A stretch of 64,000 nt of DNA, taken from assembly GCF_003726035.1 (NCBI RefSeq), contig NZ_QICD01000010.1:1-64000 (forward strand). The letters run 5' to 3'. A program made the translations under genes and the position numbers. The notes beneath the pieces are model-generated. The model was not told where the DNA came from, did no database searches, and saw only the letters and a list, made by a program, of their open reading frames with translations. The stretch comes from Paraeggerthella hongkongensis. Lineage in GTDB: Bacteria > Actinomycetota > Coriobacteriia > Coriobacteriales > Eggerthellaceae. Below are positions 26,766-34,258 of this stretch, one piece after another (the stretch's first letter is position 1; every line of letters begins with the position of its first letter).

Positions 26766-26941
26766 CGGCGAATCGCCGAACCTGTCAAAACGGACGAGTT
26801 TTGCCGGTCCTCGGTCAAGGATAAACTTGAAGGACAAGCCTGTGACCAGGTGCGATAAAAAACACCCTTGGGCAACCCCGTGCCGAAAGGCGAAAAATCG
26901 CCGCAAAACTCATCCGTTTTGACAGGTTCGGAGATTCGCCG
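26766..26941. mobile_element. MITE-like inverted-repeat element
   Basis: Arms of 39 bp at 26766-26804 and 26903-26941 are reverse complements with two mismatches and enclose a 98-bp non-coding spacer. Within each arm lies CTGTCAAAACGGACGAGTTT (one change in the right arm), which also occurs at 121-140 beside a transposase-like gene end. The 176-bp size and lack of coding potential fit a miniature inverted-repeat element, though a REP-type structure is possible. The surrounding intergenic stretch 26577-27113 holds no gene. Confidence 0.6.
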
Positions 26942-27042
26942 ACGCCACAGGGAAAAGGCGCTTCTACCAGCGTTCATCGCGGCTCGAATACGCGCGTTTC
27001 GGAGACGCCGCGCCGCCCAGCCAGGGCGGAACGAAGCGGGAT

Positions 27043-27097
27043 GGGGCGGGGCGGAACGGAACGGGACGGAAGAGAACCATCGGCCCAGCCCCGCCCC
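27043..27097. repeat. GC-box hairpin downstream of pth
   Basis: GGGGCGGGGC (27043-27052) pairs with GCCCCGCCCC (27088-27097) around a purine-rich 35-base loop, 17 bases after the pth stop codon on the minus strand. It could serve as a transcript end, but no T-tract follows. Confidence 0.45.
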
Positions 27098-27113
27098 GCC
27101 CGAGCAGCCTCCA

Positions 27114-27671
27114 CTAGTTGAACGCTTGCTGGGTCTTCTCCAGACCAACCTGCACGAGCGACAATGCAGCCTGGGCGCCCCGATCGACCGCGTAAGCGAA
27201 ATCGTCAGCCGCCTCTTTCTTGGGAAGCCCCAAAACCCAATCGACCACCGGCATGCGCCCCGGCGGGCGACCGATGCCGACGCGCACGCGCAGCCAATCG
27301 CGCGTCCCCAGCTTGTCGCAAATGGAACGCAGCCCGTTATGCCCTGCATGGCCGCCGCCGAACTTCACGCGCACCGTTCCCGGATCGATGTCCAGCTCGT
27401 CGTGCACCACGATCACGTGATCCGCTTCCACGCCGTAAGCGTTCATGAGCTGCTTGACGGGACCTCCCGAGGTGTTCATGTAGCTTTGGGGCTTGGCAAG
27501 AACCACATCGCAATCGCGGTAGACGCCCTTCGCCGTGAGGGCGCCGCATTCGGTTTTCCAGTAGCGCGCGCCCACTTCCTCGGCGATCGCATCAACGGTG
27601 TCGAATCCGGCATTATGCCGGGTATGCGCATATTCCTCGCCCGGATTCCCCAGGCCAACGATTAAGAACAT
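27114..27671 (-). CDS. pth: Peptidyl-tRNA hydrolase
   Basis: A 185-residue enzyme that releases peptides from prematurely dropped peptidyl-tRNA. Motifs match the Pth family throughout: FLIVGLGNPGEEYAHTRHNAGF (catalytic His in TRHN), KPQSYMNTSGGPV, VHDELDIDPG and KFGGGHAGHNGLRSI. Length is typical. It lies downstream of prs, a frequent arrangement in bacteria. In this genome a structured repeat-like element of about 155 bp separates the two genes. Confidence 0.97.
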   Translation of the reverse strand: MFLIVGLGNPGEEYAHTRHNAGFDTVDAIAEEVGARYWKTECGALTAKGVYRDCDVVLAKPQSYMNTSGGPVKQLMNAYGVEADHVIVVHDELDIDPGTVRVKFGGGHAGHNGLRSICDKLGTRDWLRVRVGIGRPPGRMPVVDWVLGLPKKEAADDFAYAVDRGAQAALSLVQVGLEKTQQAFN

Positions 27672-27707
27672 GAGACTCAGCTTTCCACTTGCAAGTTACA
27701 CGTATAG

Positions 27708-27859
27708 GTCAGCGAGAAAGGCCGCGGCACCCGAAATTCGCGGGGATGGCGAAGGCGGAGCGCACTTCGGTACGCGAGCTTTCGCCATTGCGCGAAGATG
27801 GGGCGCCACGGCCTTTCGCAGCGTCGGCTCGTTCCGCTGTTCGCAGAACGGCGGAACCC
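27708..27859. repeat. Structured intergenic element, copy A
   Basis: This interval aligns along its whole length with 53515-53674. Stems: GCGA[GA]AAGGCC with GGCCTTTCGC (2-base bulge), TTCGCG with CGCGAA, ATGGCGAAGG with CTTTCGCCAT, GCGCAC-TTCG-GTACGC (one mismatch), and a 3' hairpin GTTCCGCTGTTC-GCA-GAACGGCGGAAC. In copy B several of these pairs change on both sides but still pair. It begins right after the prs stop codon on the minus strand and ends 36 bases before pth. It may be a repeat family, a structured RNA or an mRNA-processing signal. Confidence 0.75.
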
Positions 27860-28825
27860 TTACTCGAACAGCGACGCCACCGAGCCGTTGTTGTACACGT
27901 TGTTGATGGTCTCGGCGAACAGCGACGCCAGGGACAGCACCTTGATCTTGCCCGTCTGGCGCTCCAACGGCACGGGCACCGCGTTCGTGACCACCACTTC
28001 TTCGATGACGGAGTTCGCGATACGATCATAGGCCGGGCCGCTGAACAGGCCGTGGGTTGCGCATGCGTACACCTCCGCAGCGCCTTTCGCTTTGAGCGTA
28101 GCCGCGGCGGCAACCAGCGACCCGGCAGTATCGATCATGTCGTCGTTGAGGATGCAGATCTTGTCCTTCACGTCGCCGATCAGCGCCGTGATCTCGGCTT
28201 GATTGTGCTTCGGTCGATCCTTGTGCATGATGGCGATGTCGCAGCCCAGCATGGTGGAGAACTTCTTGGCAGCCTTGGCACGACCCACATCGGGCGACAC
28301 GACGCACACTTTTTCAGGATTGAACCCCATGGACTTGTAATAGTCCACGAAGATGGGCATGGCCGTCATATGGTTCACCGGAAGATCGAAGAAGCCCTGG
28401 ATGGCGTCCTGGTGCAAGTCCACCGTGATCACGTTGTCCACGCCGGCCGCAGCCAGCAGGTCGGCGACCAGCTTCGCGGTGATGGGCTCGCGGGGAGCGG
28501 CCTTGCGGTCCTGGCGCGCATAACCGTAATGCGACACCACGGCAGAAACGGAGCGAGCGGAAGCGCGCTTGGCGGCATCGGTCATGATGAGCAGCTCCAT
28601 GAGGGCATCGTTCACATCGTAGCCGTCCGCGCCGCATACCGACTGGATCAGGAACACGTCGGCGCCGCGAACGCTCTCCTGGTAACGTGCGTAGATCTCG
28701 CCGTTTGCGAACTTCTCCAGCTTGACGTTGCCCAGCGAGGCGTTCAGGTCCTTCGCGATCTCGTCAGCGAGCCCGGGGTTAACCGACCCCGAGAACAGGG
28801 CCATGCTCTTCTGCACTTCCGTCAT
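27860..28825 (-). CDS. prs: Ribose-phosphate diphosphokinase (PRPP synthetase)
   Basis: A 321-residue enzyme making phosphoribosyl pyrophosphate from ribose 5-phosphate and ATP, for nucleotide, His and Trp synthesis. Visible motifs: FSGSVNPGLADEIAKDL near the N-terminus, the flexible catalytic loop region YGYARQDRKAAPREPI, and the PRPP-binding loop LNDDMIDTAGSLVAAA. Length matches class I bacterial enzymes. It precedes pth. The stop codon directly abuts the structured element on its 3' side. Confidence 0.97.
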   Translation of the reverse strand: MTEVQKSMALFSGSVNPGLADEIAKDLNASLGNVKLEKFANGEIYARYQESVRGADVFLIQSVCGADGYDVNDALMELLIMTDAAKRASARSVSAVVSHYGYARQDRKAAPREPITAKLVADLLAAAGVDNVITVDLHQDAIQGFFDLPVNHMTAMPIFVDYYKSMGFNPEKVCVVSPDVGRAKAAKKFSTMLGCDIAIMHKDRPKHNQAEITALIGDVKDKICILNDDMIDTAGSLVAAAATLKAKGAAEVYACATHGLFSGPAYDRIANSVIEEVVVTNAVPVPLERQTGKIKVLSLASLFAETINNVYNNGSVASLFE

Positions 28826-29019
28826 GTACGCGCTCCTTTGCGTCGCTTCATGGGCCGCCGCGCTGCGCAGCCGTCGCCCCCTATCCCATTCGTCTCATTG
28901 TATCCGCAGGTGGTCCGCTCGCACAGGGGGAACGCCCGCTTCTTCGCAGATTGACCGCAAGAGGGTCGTCGAACGCGCAGGCGCAACGCCCCTCTCCCGG
29001 CAGGAGCGCCGTCGAGCAT

Positions 29020-29071
29020 CGTCGCCCGAAACGTACGGAATTCCCGCAAAAACCGTACGTTTCGGGCGACG
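29020..29071. repeat. 19-bp perfect inverted repeat between glmU and prs
   Basis: CGTCGCCCGAAACGTACGG (29020-29038) is perfectly complementary to 29053-29071, with a 14-base loop. Its outer part GTCGCCCGAAACG resembles GTCGCCCCAAACG of the hairpin at 11949-12018, where the paired base is swapped on both arms. It is separate from the terminator-like hairpin just beside it. Confidence 0.75.
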
Positions 29072-29083
29072 CTGCGCATACGG

Positions 29084-29108
29084 AAAACGGGGCGATCTCT
29101 CGCCCCGT
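29084..29108 (-). terminator. Terminator of the nhaA-glmU unit
   Basis: On the minus strand a 9-bp stem (ACGGGGCGA with TCGCCCCGT) and a 4-base loop are followed directly by TTTT, 30 bases after the glmU stop codon: an intrinsic terminator. Confidence 0.75.
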
Positions 29109-29137
29109 CGCAGATTCAGCTTCTTCTTTTCGCTTCC

Positions 29138-30517
29138 TTAGGCTTCCGCTTGCTTTGCGCGCTTCTTGGCGGCCCAACCGGGAATCTCGCGTTGTTCGGG
29201 CCGCGTCAGCGCCAGCGCATCGGCCGCAACGTCCTTGGCAATGCACGATCCCGCGCCGATGATCGCGCCCGCGCCGATGGTGACCGGAGCGACCATCATG
29301 GTGTCGCTGCCCACGAACGCGCCGTCGCCGATAACCGTCGGCCACTTCTTCTTGCCGTCGTAATTGCAAGTGATCGAGCCCGCGCCGATGTTCACATCTT
29401 CGCCGATGGTCGTATCGCCGATGTAGGACAGGTGCGGCACCTTCGACCCCTTGCCCACCGTGGACTTCTTGATCTCCACATGCGTGCCGGCCTTCGCGCC
29501 TTCGCACAGATGGGCGGCGGGACGCAGATACGCGCGCGGACCAGCCGTCGCGCCGTCGTCCAGGCGCGCTTCCACGGCCACCGTCTCGTCAACCGTGCAA
29601 CCGCGACCCACCGTCGTGTCGGTCAAACGGGAGCTCGGCCCGATCACGCTGTCTTCTCCTACGCGCGTTGAGCCCATCAAGAACGTCTGGGGCAAAAGCT
29701 CCACGTCCTGCTCGATAACCACGTCCGGCCCGATCCACACCTGGTCGGGATCGGTCATGGTCACGCCATTGGCCATGTGGGCGGCGTTGATGCGGCGCTG
29801 CAGCAGCTTCGTGGCCTCGGCCAGCTGCGCGCGCGAGTTCACGCCCAAGCACTCGGAAGCGTCGTCGCACGCCAACGCCAGCACCGGACGACCGGCACGG
29901 CGGCAAATCTCCAGCACATCGGTCAAATAGAACTCGCCCTGGGCATTGTCGTTGCCAACCTGCGCCAGCGCGTCGAACAAAGCGCGTGCGTCGAAGCAGT
30001 AGAATCCGGAGTTGCACTCGCGGATAGCGGCCTCTTCGGGCGTTGCGTCCTTCTGCTCCACGATGCGCGCCACGGATCCATCCGCCTCGCGCACGATGCG
30101 CCCGTACCCGAACGGATCGGCAGGCTCCATGGTCAGCACCACGCACGCGGCGGCATTGCGCTCGCGTTCCTCCACCAAGCGCGCGATGGTGCGGGACGTG
30201 ATCAGCGGGCAGTCCCCCGACAGCACCACCAGCGAGCCGTCGAAGCCGGAAAGCGCCTCGGCACACACCAGCACGGCTCCCGCCGTGCCGTTCCGCTCGA
30301 CCTGCACAACCGGCTGCGTATCGCCTTCGACCAGAGGCAGCACCTGTTCGCGCGCATGCCCGACCACGGACACCACGCGGCCGACGCCCGCTTCGCGAGC
30401 GGCGTCCACCACCCAGCGCACCAGGGGCTTCCCCAGCACCTCGTGGGCAACCTTGGGCTTTTTGGACTTCATGCGGGTGCCCGCACCCGCGGCTAGAACG
30501 ATAGCAGCTGCTTCCAT
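29138..30517 (-). CDS. glmU: Bifunctional UDP-GlcNAc pyrophosphorylase / glucosamine-1-phosphate acetyltransferase
   Basis: A 459-residue two-domain enzyme supplying UDP-N-acetylglucosamine for peptidoglycan. The N-terminal uridylyltransferase domain has LAAGAGTRMKSKKPK and LSGDCPL. The C-terminal acetyltransferase domain is a left-handed beta-helix of hexapeptide repeats, with HVEIKKSTVGKGSKVPHLSY, GDTTIGEDVNIGAG and TCNYDGKKK as family signatures. ATG 30517 is used (AAGGA upstream); in-frame codons further upstream lie inside the nhaA tail. Only 23 bases separate it from nhaA, so the two are probably co-transcribed, and the hairpin at 29084-29108 ends the unit. Confidence 0.97.
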   Translation of the reverse strand: MEAAAIVLAAGAGTRMKSKKPKVAHEVLGKPLVRWVVDAAREAGVGRVVSVVGHAREQVLPLVEGDTQPVVQVERNGTAGAVLVCAEALSGFDGSLVVLSGDCPLITSRTIARLVEERERNAAACVVLTMEPADPFGYGRIVREADGSVARIVEQKDATPEEAAIRECNSGFYCFDARALFDALAQVGNDNAQGEFYLTDVLEICRRAGRPVLALACDDASECLGVNSRAQLAEATKLLQRRINAAHMANGVTMTDPDQVWIGPDVVIEQDVELLPQTFLMGSTRVGEDSVIGPSSRLTDTTVGRGCTVDETVAVEARLDDGATAGPRAYLRPAAHLCEGAKAGTHVEIKKSTVGKGSKVPHLSYIGDTTIGEDVNIGAGSITCNYDGKKKWPTVIGDGAFVGSDTMMVAPVTIGAGAIIGAGSCIAKDVAADALALTRPEQREIPGWAAKKRAKQAEA

Positions 30518-30540
30518 GTCATTCCTTCGCAACGTGGCTT

Positions 30541-32340
30541 CTATTCTTTCTCGGACATGCCGGTAGCGTCGTCCCCCTCGCGCCGCAGCGCGCGCTGTCG
30601 AGCCGCCTCGCCGCCTTCGCGCACCAACGCCTCCTCCACGCTCACCAGCGGAGGCTTGTTCTGGTTCTCGTGCAGATCCTCCTGCACCTGTTCCAGCAAG
30701 TCCTCCTTGCCCTCCTCGCGCAACACGCGCGCCACTTCTTCGCGCAGCGCCTCGCGCACGTCTCCAATGGACCCGCCGCCCAAAAGGCCGGTCGGACCCA
30801 GATCGACCACGATCTCGAACATATGCCCACGCGCATTGGCGGCGGCGAACTCTTCCTTCACCTTCGGGTCCTCGATGTCGCGAAGCATCTCCTCGCACTC
30901 GCGCGCTGCATCGCGGTCGGCCGTTTGCAGGTTCTCGTCGTCATCGCGAGCCGTGGACAGGTAGGCAACGCCGCGCTTATGCGCGCGCCGCGCCTGCAAA
31001 AGCAGGAACAAGAAGCCGATGATGCCGGCCAAAAGCGAGGCGGCCAGAATGCCCAGCTTCGCCGTGGCGACCAGGGCCTCGTCGTCGAACGCCAGATTGG
31101 CCACGAAGATGGCCATCGTGAAGCCGACGCCGCCCAAGATGCTCGCGCCCAGCATATGGCCCCAGTTCACGTTCTCGGGAAGCGATGCCAGCTTGCTCTT
31201 CACGATGGCAAAGCTCATCACCATGATGCCCAGCGGCTTGCCCACCAGCAAGCCGAGCAGCACGCCGTACAGGACCGGATCGGTCAGCATGGCCCCAACG
31301 TCCACGCCGGTAAAGCTCACGTCCGCATTCGTCAACGCGAACAGCGGCAAAATGGCGAAGTACACCCACGGGTACAGCTTGTGCTCCAAGCGCGTCGCCG
31401 GCGGCACCACCTGGCGCGCCACGCGGCTGAGCGACGAAACGGTTTCGATGTACTTGCCCTGCGCGATAACCGGCATCTCAGGCTCGAACGCTTCGCGCGC
31501 TTGCCGAACCTTGGTGCCCGACCAATCGGTGAAGCTCTTCAGGTCAACCCGCGACCCCGAAGGAATCGCGAAAGCCAGAAGCACGCCCGCGATGGTGGAG
31601 TGTACGCCCGACATGAATACGCAGTACCACAGCACAGCGCCCATCAGCAGATACGGGACAAGAGAATAAATGTGGCTGCGGTTCATCAAAACCAGCACCA
31701 CCAGCACCGCCGCAGCGGCCCCCAGCCAGAACAGCGAAGGACTCTGACCGTAGAAGATGGCGATGACCAGGATGGCCATGATGTCGTCGGCAACGGCCAG
31801 CGTGCTCAGGAACACGCGGACGCCGCTGGGAACGCGGTTGCCCAGCAACGCCAGAATGCCCAGGGCGAACGCGATGTCGGTTGCGGTGGGAACGCCCCAA
31901 CCGTGCGCCGTTTCGGGGTTCGTCGCATTGAACAGCAGATAGATGCCGACGGGGACGATCACGCCGCCAAGCGCCGCCATGATGGGCAGCAGGGCTTGGC
32001 GGATGTTCGTGAGCTCGCCCACGGTCAGCTCGTACTTGACCTCCAAGCCCACCAGCAAGAAGAAGATGGCCATGAAGATGTCGTTGATGATGTGCGCCAT
32101 GGACATGCCGGCGAACGCATCGCCGAAGAACAAGCCCACCTCAGTGTGCCAGAAGTGCAAAAAGTCCTCGTAAGCGCCGGTGTTCGCCACGATCAGCGCA
32201 ACCACTGCGGCAAGCAGCATGGCTCCGGCAGCCTTCGTAGACGAATGAGTGAACTGGATGAGCTTCCAATATCGAGCCTGATGGCCCTGAACCTCCGAGA
32301 TGAAAATACGCTGAATGCCTTCTTGGTTCGTATCAGTCAT
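30541..32340 (-). CDS. nhaA: Na+/H+ antiporter NhaA with long cytoplasmic C-terminal extension
   Basis: A 599-residue protein. The first 450 residues are a NhaA antiporter of about 12 helices, with the ion-binding aspartates in VADDIMAI (D185, D186) and the conserved VPTATDIAFALGIL stretch. About 150 residues follow the last helix: a charged region and a segment reading HMFEIVVDLGPTGLLGGGS, then predicted helix. E. coli NhaA is about 390 residues, so this tail is extra; its function is unknown and may be regulatory. ATG 32340 is preferred over an upstream in-frame start. NhaA expels Na+ and controls pH. Confidence 0.92.
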   Translation of the reverse strand: MTDTNQEGIQRIFISEVQGHQARYWKLIQFTHSSTKAAGAMLLAAVVALIVANTGAYEDFLHFWHTEVGLFFGDAFAGMSMAHIINDIFMAIFFLLVGLEVKYELTVGELTNIRQALLPIMAALGGVIVPVGIYLLFNATNPETAHGWGVPTATDIAFALGILALLGNRVPSGVRVFLSTLAVADDIMAILVIAIFYGQSPSLFWLGAAAAVLVVLVLMNRSHIYSLVPYLLMGAVLWYCVFMSGVHSTIAGVLLAFAIPSGSRVDLKSFTDWSGTKVRQAREAFEPEMPVIAQGKYIETVSSLSRVARQVVPPATRLEHKLYPWVYFAILPLFALTNADVSFTGVDVGAMLTDPVLYGVLLGLLVGKPLGIMVMSFAIVKSKLASLPENVNWGHMLGASILGGVGFTMAIFVANLAFDDEALVATAKLGILAASLLAGIIGFLFLLLQARRAHKRGVAYLSTARDDDENLQTADRDAARECEEMLRDIEDPKVKEEFAAANARGHMFEIVVDLGPTGLLGGGSIGDVREALREEVARVLREEGKEDLLEQVQEDLHENQNKPPLVSVEEALVREGGEAARQRALRREGDDATGMSEKE

Positions 32341-32578
32341 AATTGCCTTAGCGCATGCCCGCGACCCTTTCGGGGCGCCTCTCTTGCCTGTCATCGCGGG
32401 AGCCGGGCACGCGGCGCTCCCCTAAAACACCCTCGTATTATCCACCATCGTCCGGCACTTCCTTGTATCCACGCTACGTTTTTAAACCGATTTCATAACA
32501 TGGTGAAAATAGCCCTCCATAACTAAGGGTTTTGCGCTATGCTATTCCTATCAGTTCGACGAAAGGAGTCGGCTTTCA

Positions 32579-32629
32579 ATGCGACGAAGAAGCGTTATTT
32601 TTGCCCGCATGACCAGGCCAGGCGCTTGA
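32579..32629 (+). CDS. Possible 16-residue leader peptide upstream of hpf
   Basis: An ATG preceded by AAAGGAG (11 bases away) opens a frame for MRRRSVIFARMTRPGA ending in TGA, in the 332-base region between the divergent nhaA and hpf genes. A run of seven T follows shortly after the stop, 43 bases before the hpf start. This could be a regulatory leader, but short frames arise by chance and no strong terminator stem precedes the T run. Confidence 0.3.
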   Translation: MRRRSVIFARMTRPGA

Positions 32630-32672
32630 CCGAGCTGTTTTTTTATTCGCCACGAAATAAGAGGTGATTGCT

Positions 32673-33248
32673 ATGAGCATTACCGTCACCGGACGCAAAA
32701 TGCCCGTAACCGATGCACTGCGTCAGTACGCCGAAGAAAAGATCGGCAATTCCATGAAAGTCATGGACATCGATCCTCTCGTAGCTGAAGTTGTTCTGTT
32801 CGTCGAGAAAAACCCCGCGAACCCCCGCCCTGCCGTCTGCGAAGTGACGTTGCGCACGAAGGGCCACATCATTCGCGTCGAAGAGAGCGAAGAAGACATG
32901 TACGCAGCCATCGACGTGGCCGCCGCCAAGGTGGTCCGCCAGCTGCGCAAATATAAGACGAAGGTCATCGATCGCAAGCTGCGCGCCGAAGACGAGACCA
33001 TTCGCATCCAGCCCGCCGCCGCTGGAGAGCTCGACGTTGACGGCCTCATGCAGGAACTTGCAGACGACGAGGTCGTGCGCGTGAAGGAAATGGAATTCGC
33101 GCCGCTGACCGAAGAGGAAGCGCTTATCCAGATCGACCTTCTGGGCCATGACTTCTACGCCTACACCGACCGCGACAGCGGCCTGGTCAACGTGCTGTAT
33201 CGCCGCGACGACGGCGGGTACGGCCTGCTCAAGCAAAAGGAGGATTAA
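32673..33248 (+). CDS. hpf: Ribosome hibernation promoting factor, long form
   Basis: A 191-residue protein of the long HPF type. The N-terminal RaiA/HPF domain (about 1-100; ITVTGRKMPVTDALRQYAEEKI) binds the ribosome decoding centre. The C-terminal domain (about 130-191; GHDFYAYTDRDSGLVNVLYRRDDGGYGLL) mediates 100S dimer formation. ATG 32673 is favoured by AAGAGGTGAT upstream over the GTG nine bases earlier. It is followed five bases later by acpP. It should silence ribosomes in stationary phase or stress. Confidence 0.95.
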   Translation: MSITVTGRKMPVTDALRQYAEEKIGNSMKVMDIDPLVAEVVLFVEKNPANPRPAVCEVTLRTKGHIIRVEESEEDMYAAIDVAAAKVVRQLRKYKTKVIDRKLRAEDETIRIQPAAAGELDVDGLMQELADDEVVRVKEMEFAPLTEEEALIQIDLLGHDFYAYTDRDSGLVNVLYRRDDGGYGLLKQKED

Positions 33249-33253
33249 GATTC

Positions 33254-33472
33254 ATGCCCACTATCGACACCATCAAGGAAGTGCTGCAGGAGAACCTGGA
33301 CATCGATCCCGCCGACGTGACGGAAGAATCCACGTTCGACTCCTTGGGCATCGATTCGCTCGACATGGTAGAGCTTATCTGCGACCTTGAAGAGAAGTGC
33401 GAAGTCGACTTCGGCGAACCCGAAGGCTTGAACTCCGTAGGCGACCTCGTGACGTACGTAGACTCGCTGTAA
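33254..33472 (+). CDS. acpP: Acyl carrier protein
   Basis: A 72-residue acidic protein with the phosphopantetheine attachment motif GIDSLDMVEL, whose Ser receives the 4'-phosphopantetheine arm. It carries acyl intermediates in fatty-acid synthesis. It begins five bases after hpf, with AAAAGGAGG inside the end of hpf as ribosome-binding site, so the two form an operon. No other fatty-acid gene is adjacent, which is unusual for acpP and leaves open a role in a specialised pathway. A strong terminator follows. Confidence 0.93.
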   Translation: MPTIDTIKEVLQENLDIDPADVTEESTFDSLGIDSLDMVELICDLEEKCEVDFGEPEGLNSVGDLVTYVDSL

Positions 33473-33484
33473 CGATTCGCCATC

Positions 33485-33520
33485 CACGAAAAAAGGACCC
33501 GTACGGGTCCTTTTTTCGTG
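33485..33520 (+). terminator. Strong intrinsic terminator after acpP
   Basis: A perfect 16-bp stem, CACGAAAAAAGGACCC with GGGTCCTTTTTTCGTG, closes on GTAC and carries a T6 run in its 3' arm, 13 bases after the acpP stop codon. It can act in both directions. Confidence 0.9.
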
Positions 33521-33561
33521 CGTCGGCACGATTAACGCCAGCCGACCCTGCGCAAGGAAGC

Positions 33562-34083
33562 TTATTCGCCGCCAAAAGAGCGCGTGGTGAACACCAGGGA
33601 CAAATAGCCCGCCGCCGCGCCGCCGAAGGCGCACGCGCAGCCTTTGAGCACCATCATGGCCACCATGGGAAGGGGCGCGGAAAGCGCGAACGCGGCGACA
33701 ACGCCCAACAGCCCCATGAAAGCGCCCGCGACAACGCCCACGACCAGCATCGCGGCGCCATAGCTGCGCGGAACGATGCTCGCAACGCCCCCGAACGTCT
33801 CAGGCGCGATGAACGCGCCCGCCCGCATATCCTTCTTGGTAAGCGGAACCGCGCACGCAAACAGGATCGCGCCCAGAATAAGGCCCGTGATGACGAGGTC
33901 GGCCACGATGCTGACGAGATCGAACTGCATGGTCACATCGCCACCGTGCATGAGCCAAAATATGCCAGCGTTCAGCACGCCGTTGATGGCGCCAAAGCCG
34001 ATGAGGCATTTATGCAGGGCATACGACGAGAACTTTACCGTATCTCCGGATACAGAGTTCCCTTCCGTCACATTCACGGCCAT
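33562..34083 (-). CDS. Hypothetical membrane protein
   Basis: A 173-residue protein with four predicted hydrophobic helices (about 25-45, 55-80, 105-130, 137-165). I recognise no family motif. It stands alone, transcribed from a promoter with an extended -10 (TGCTATAAT on the minus strand at 34120-34128), and converges on the acpP terminator. A short soluble N-terminus precedes the first helix. The codon pattern and a clear promoter support it as a real gene. Confidence 0.7.
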   Translation of the reverse strand: MAVNVTEGNSVSGDTVKFSSYALHKCLIGFGAINGVLNAGIFWLMHGGDVTMQFDLVSIVADLVITGLILGAILFACAVPLTKKDMRAGAFIAPETFGGVASIVPRSYGAAMLVVGVVAGAFMGLLGVVAAFALSAPLPMVAMMVLKGCACAFGGAAAGYLSLVFTTRSFGGE

Positions 34084-34119
34084 GGAGGATTCCTTCCATC
34101 GGGGATTTATCGGGGAGGA

Positions 34120-34128
34120 ATTATAGCA
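34120..34128 (-). promoter_or_regulatory. Extended -10 promoter of the hypothetical membrane protein gene
   Basis: TGCTATAAT on the minus strand, a consensus TATAAT with an extended TGn, lies 37 bases before the ATG. No good -35 is visible, as expected for extended -10 promoters. Similar TGCTATACT elements precede nfnA and alr. Confidence 0.55.
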
Positions 34129-34258
34129 ATAAGCCCCAACGGTCTCCGATGGACTATTTCCGTTGATACGGTAATTTGCTGTTTCAAAGTTCGGATGTTC
34201 GCGTTTCTACGGAGGCTGCACAGAACATCCTCGCGCTAAGCCGGCTTGCCGCTCCGAC

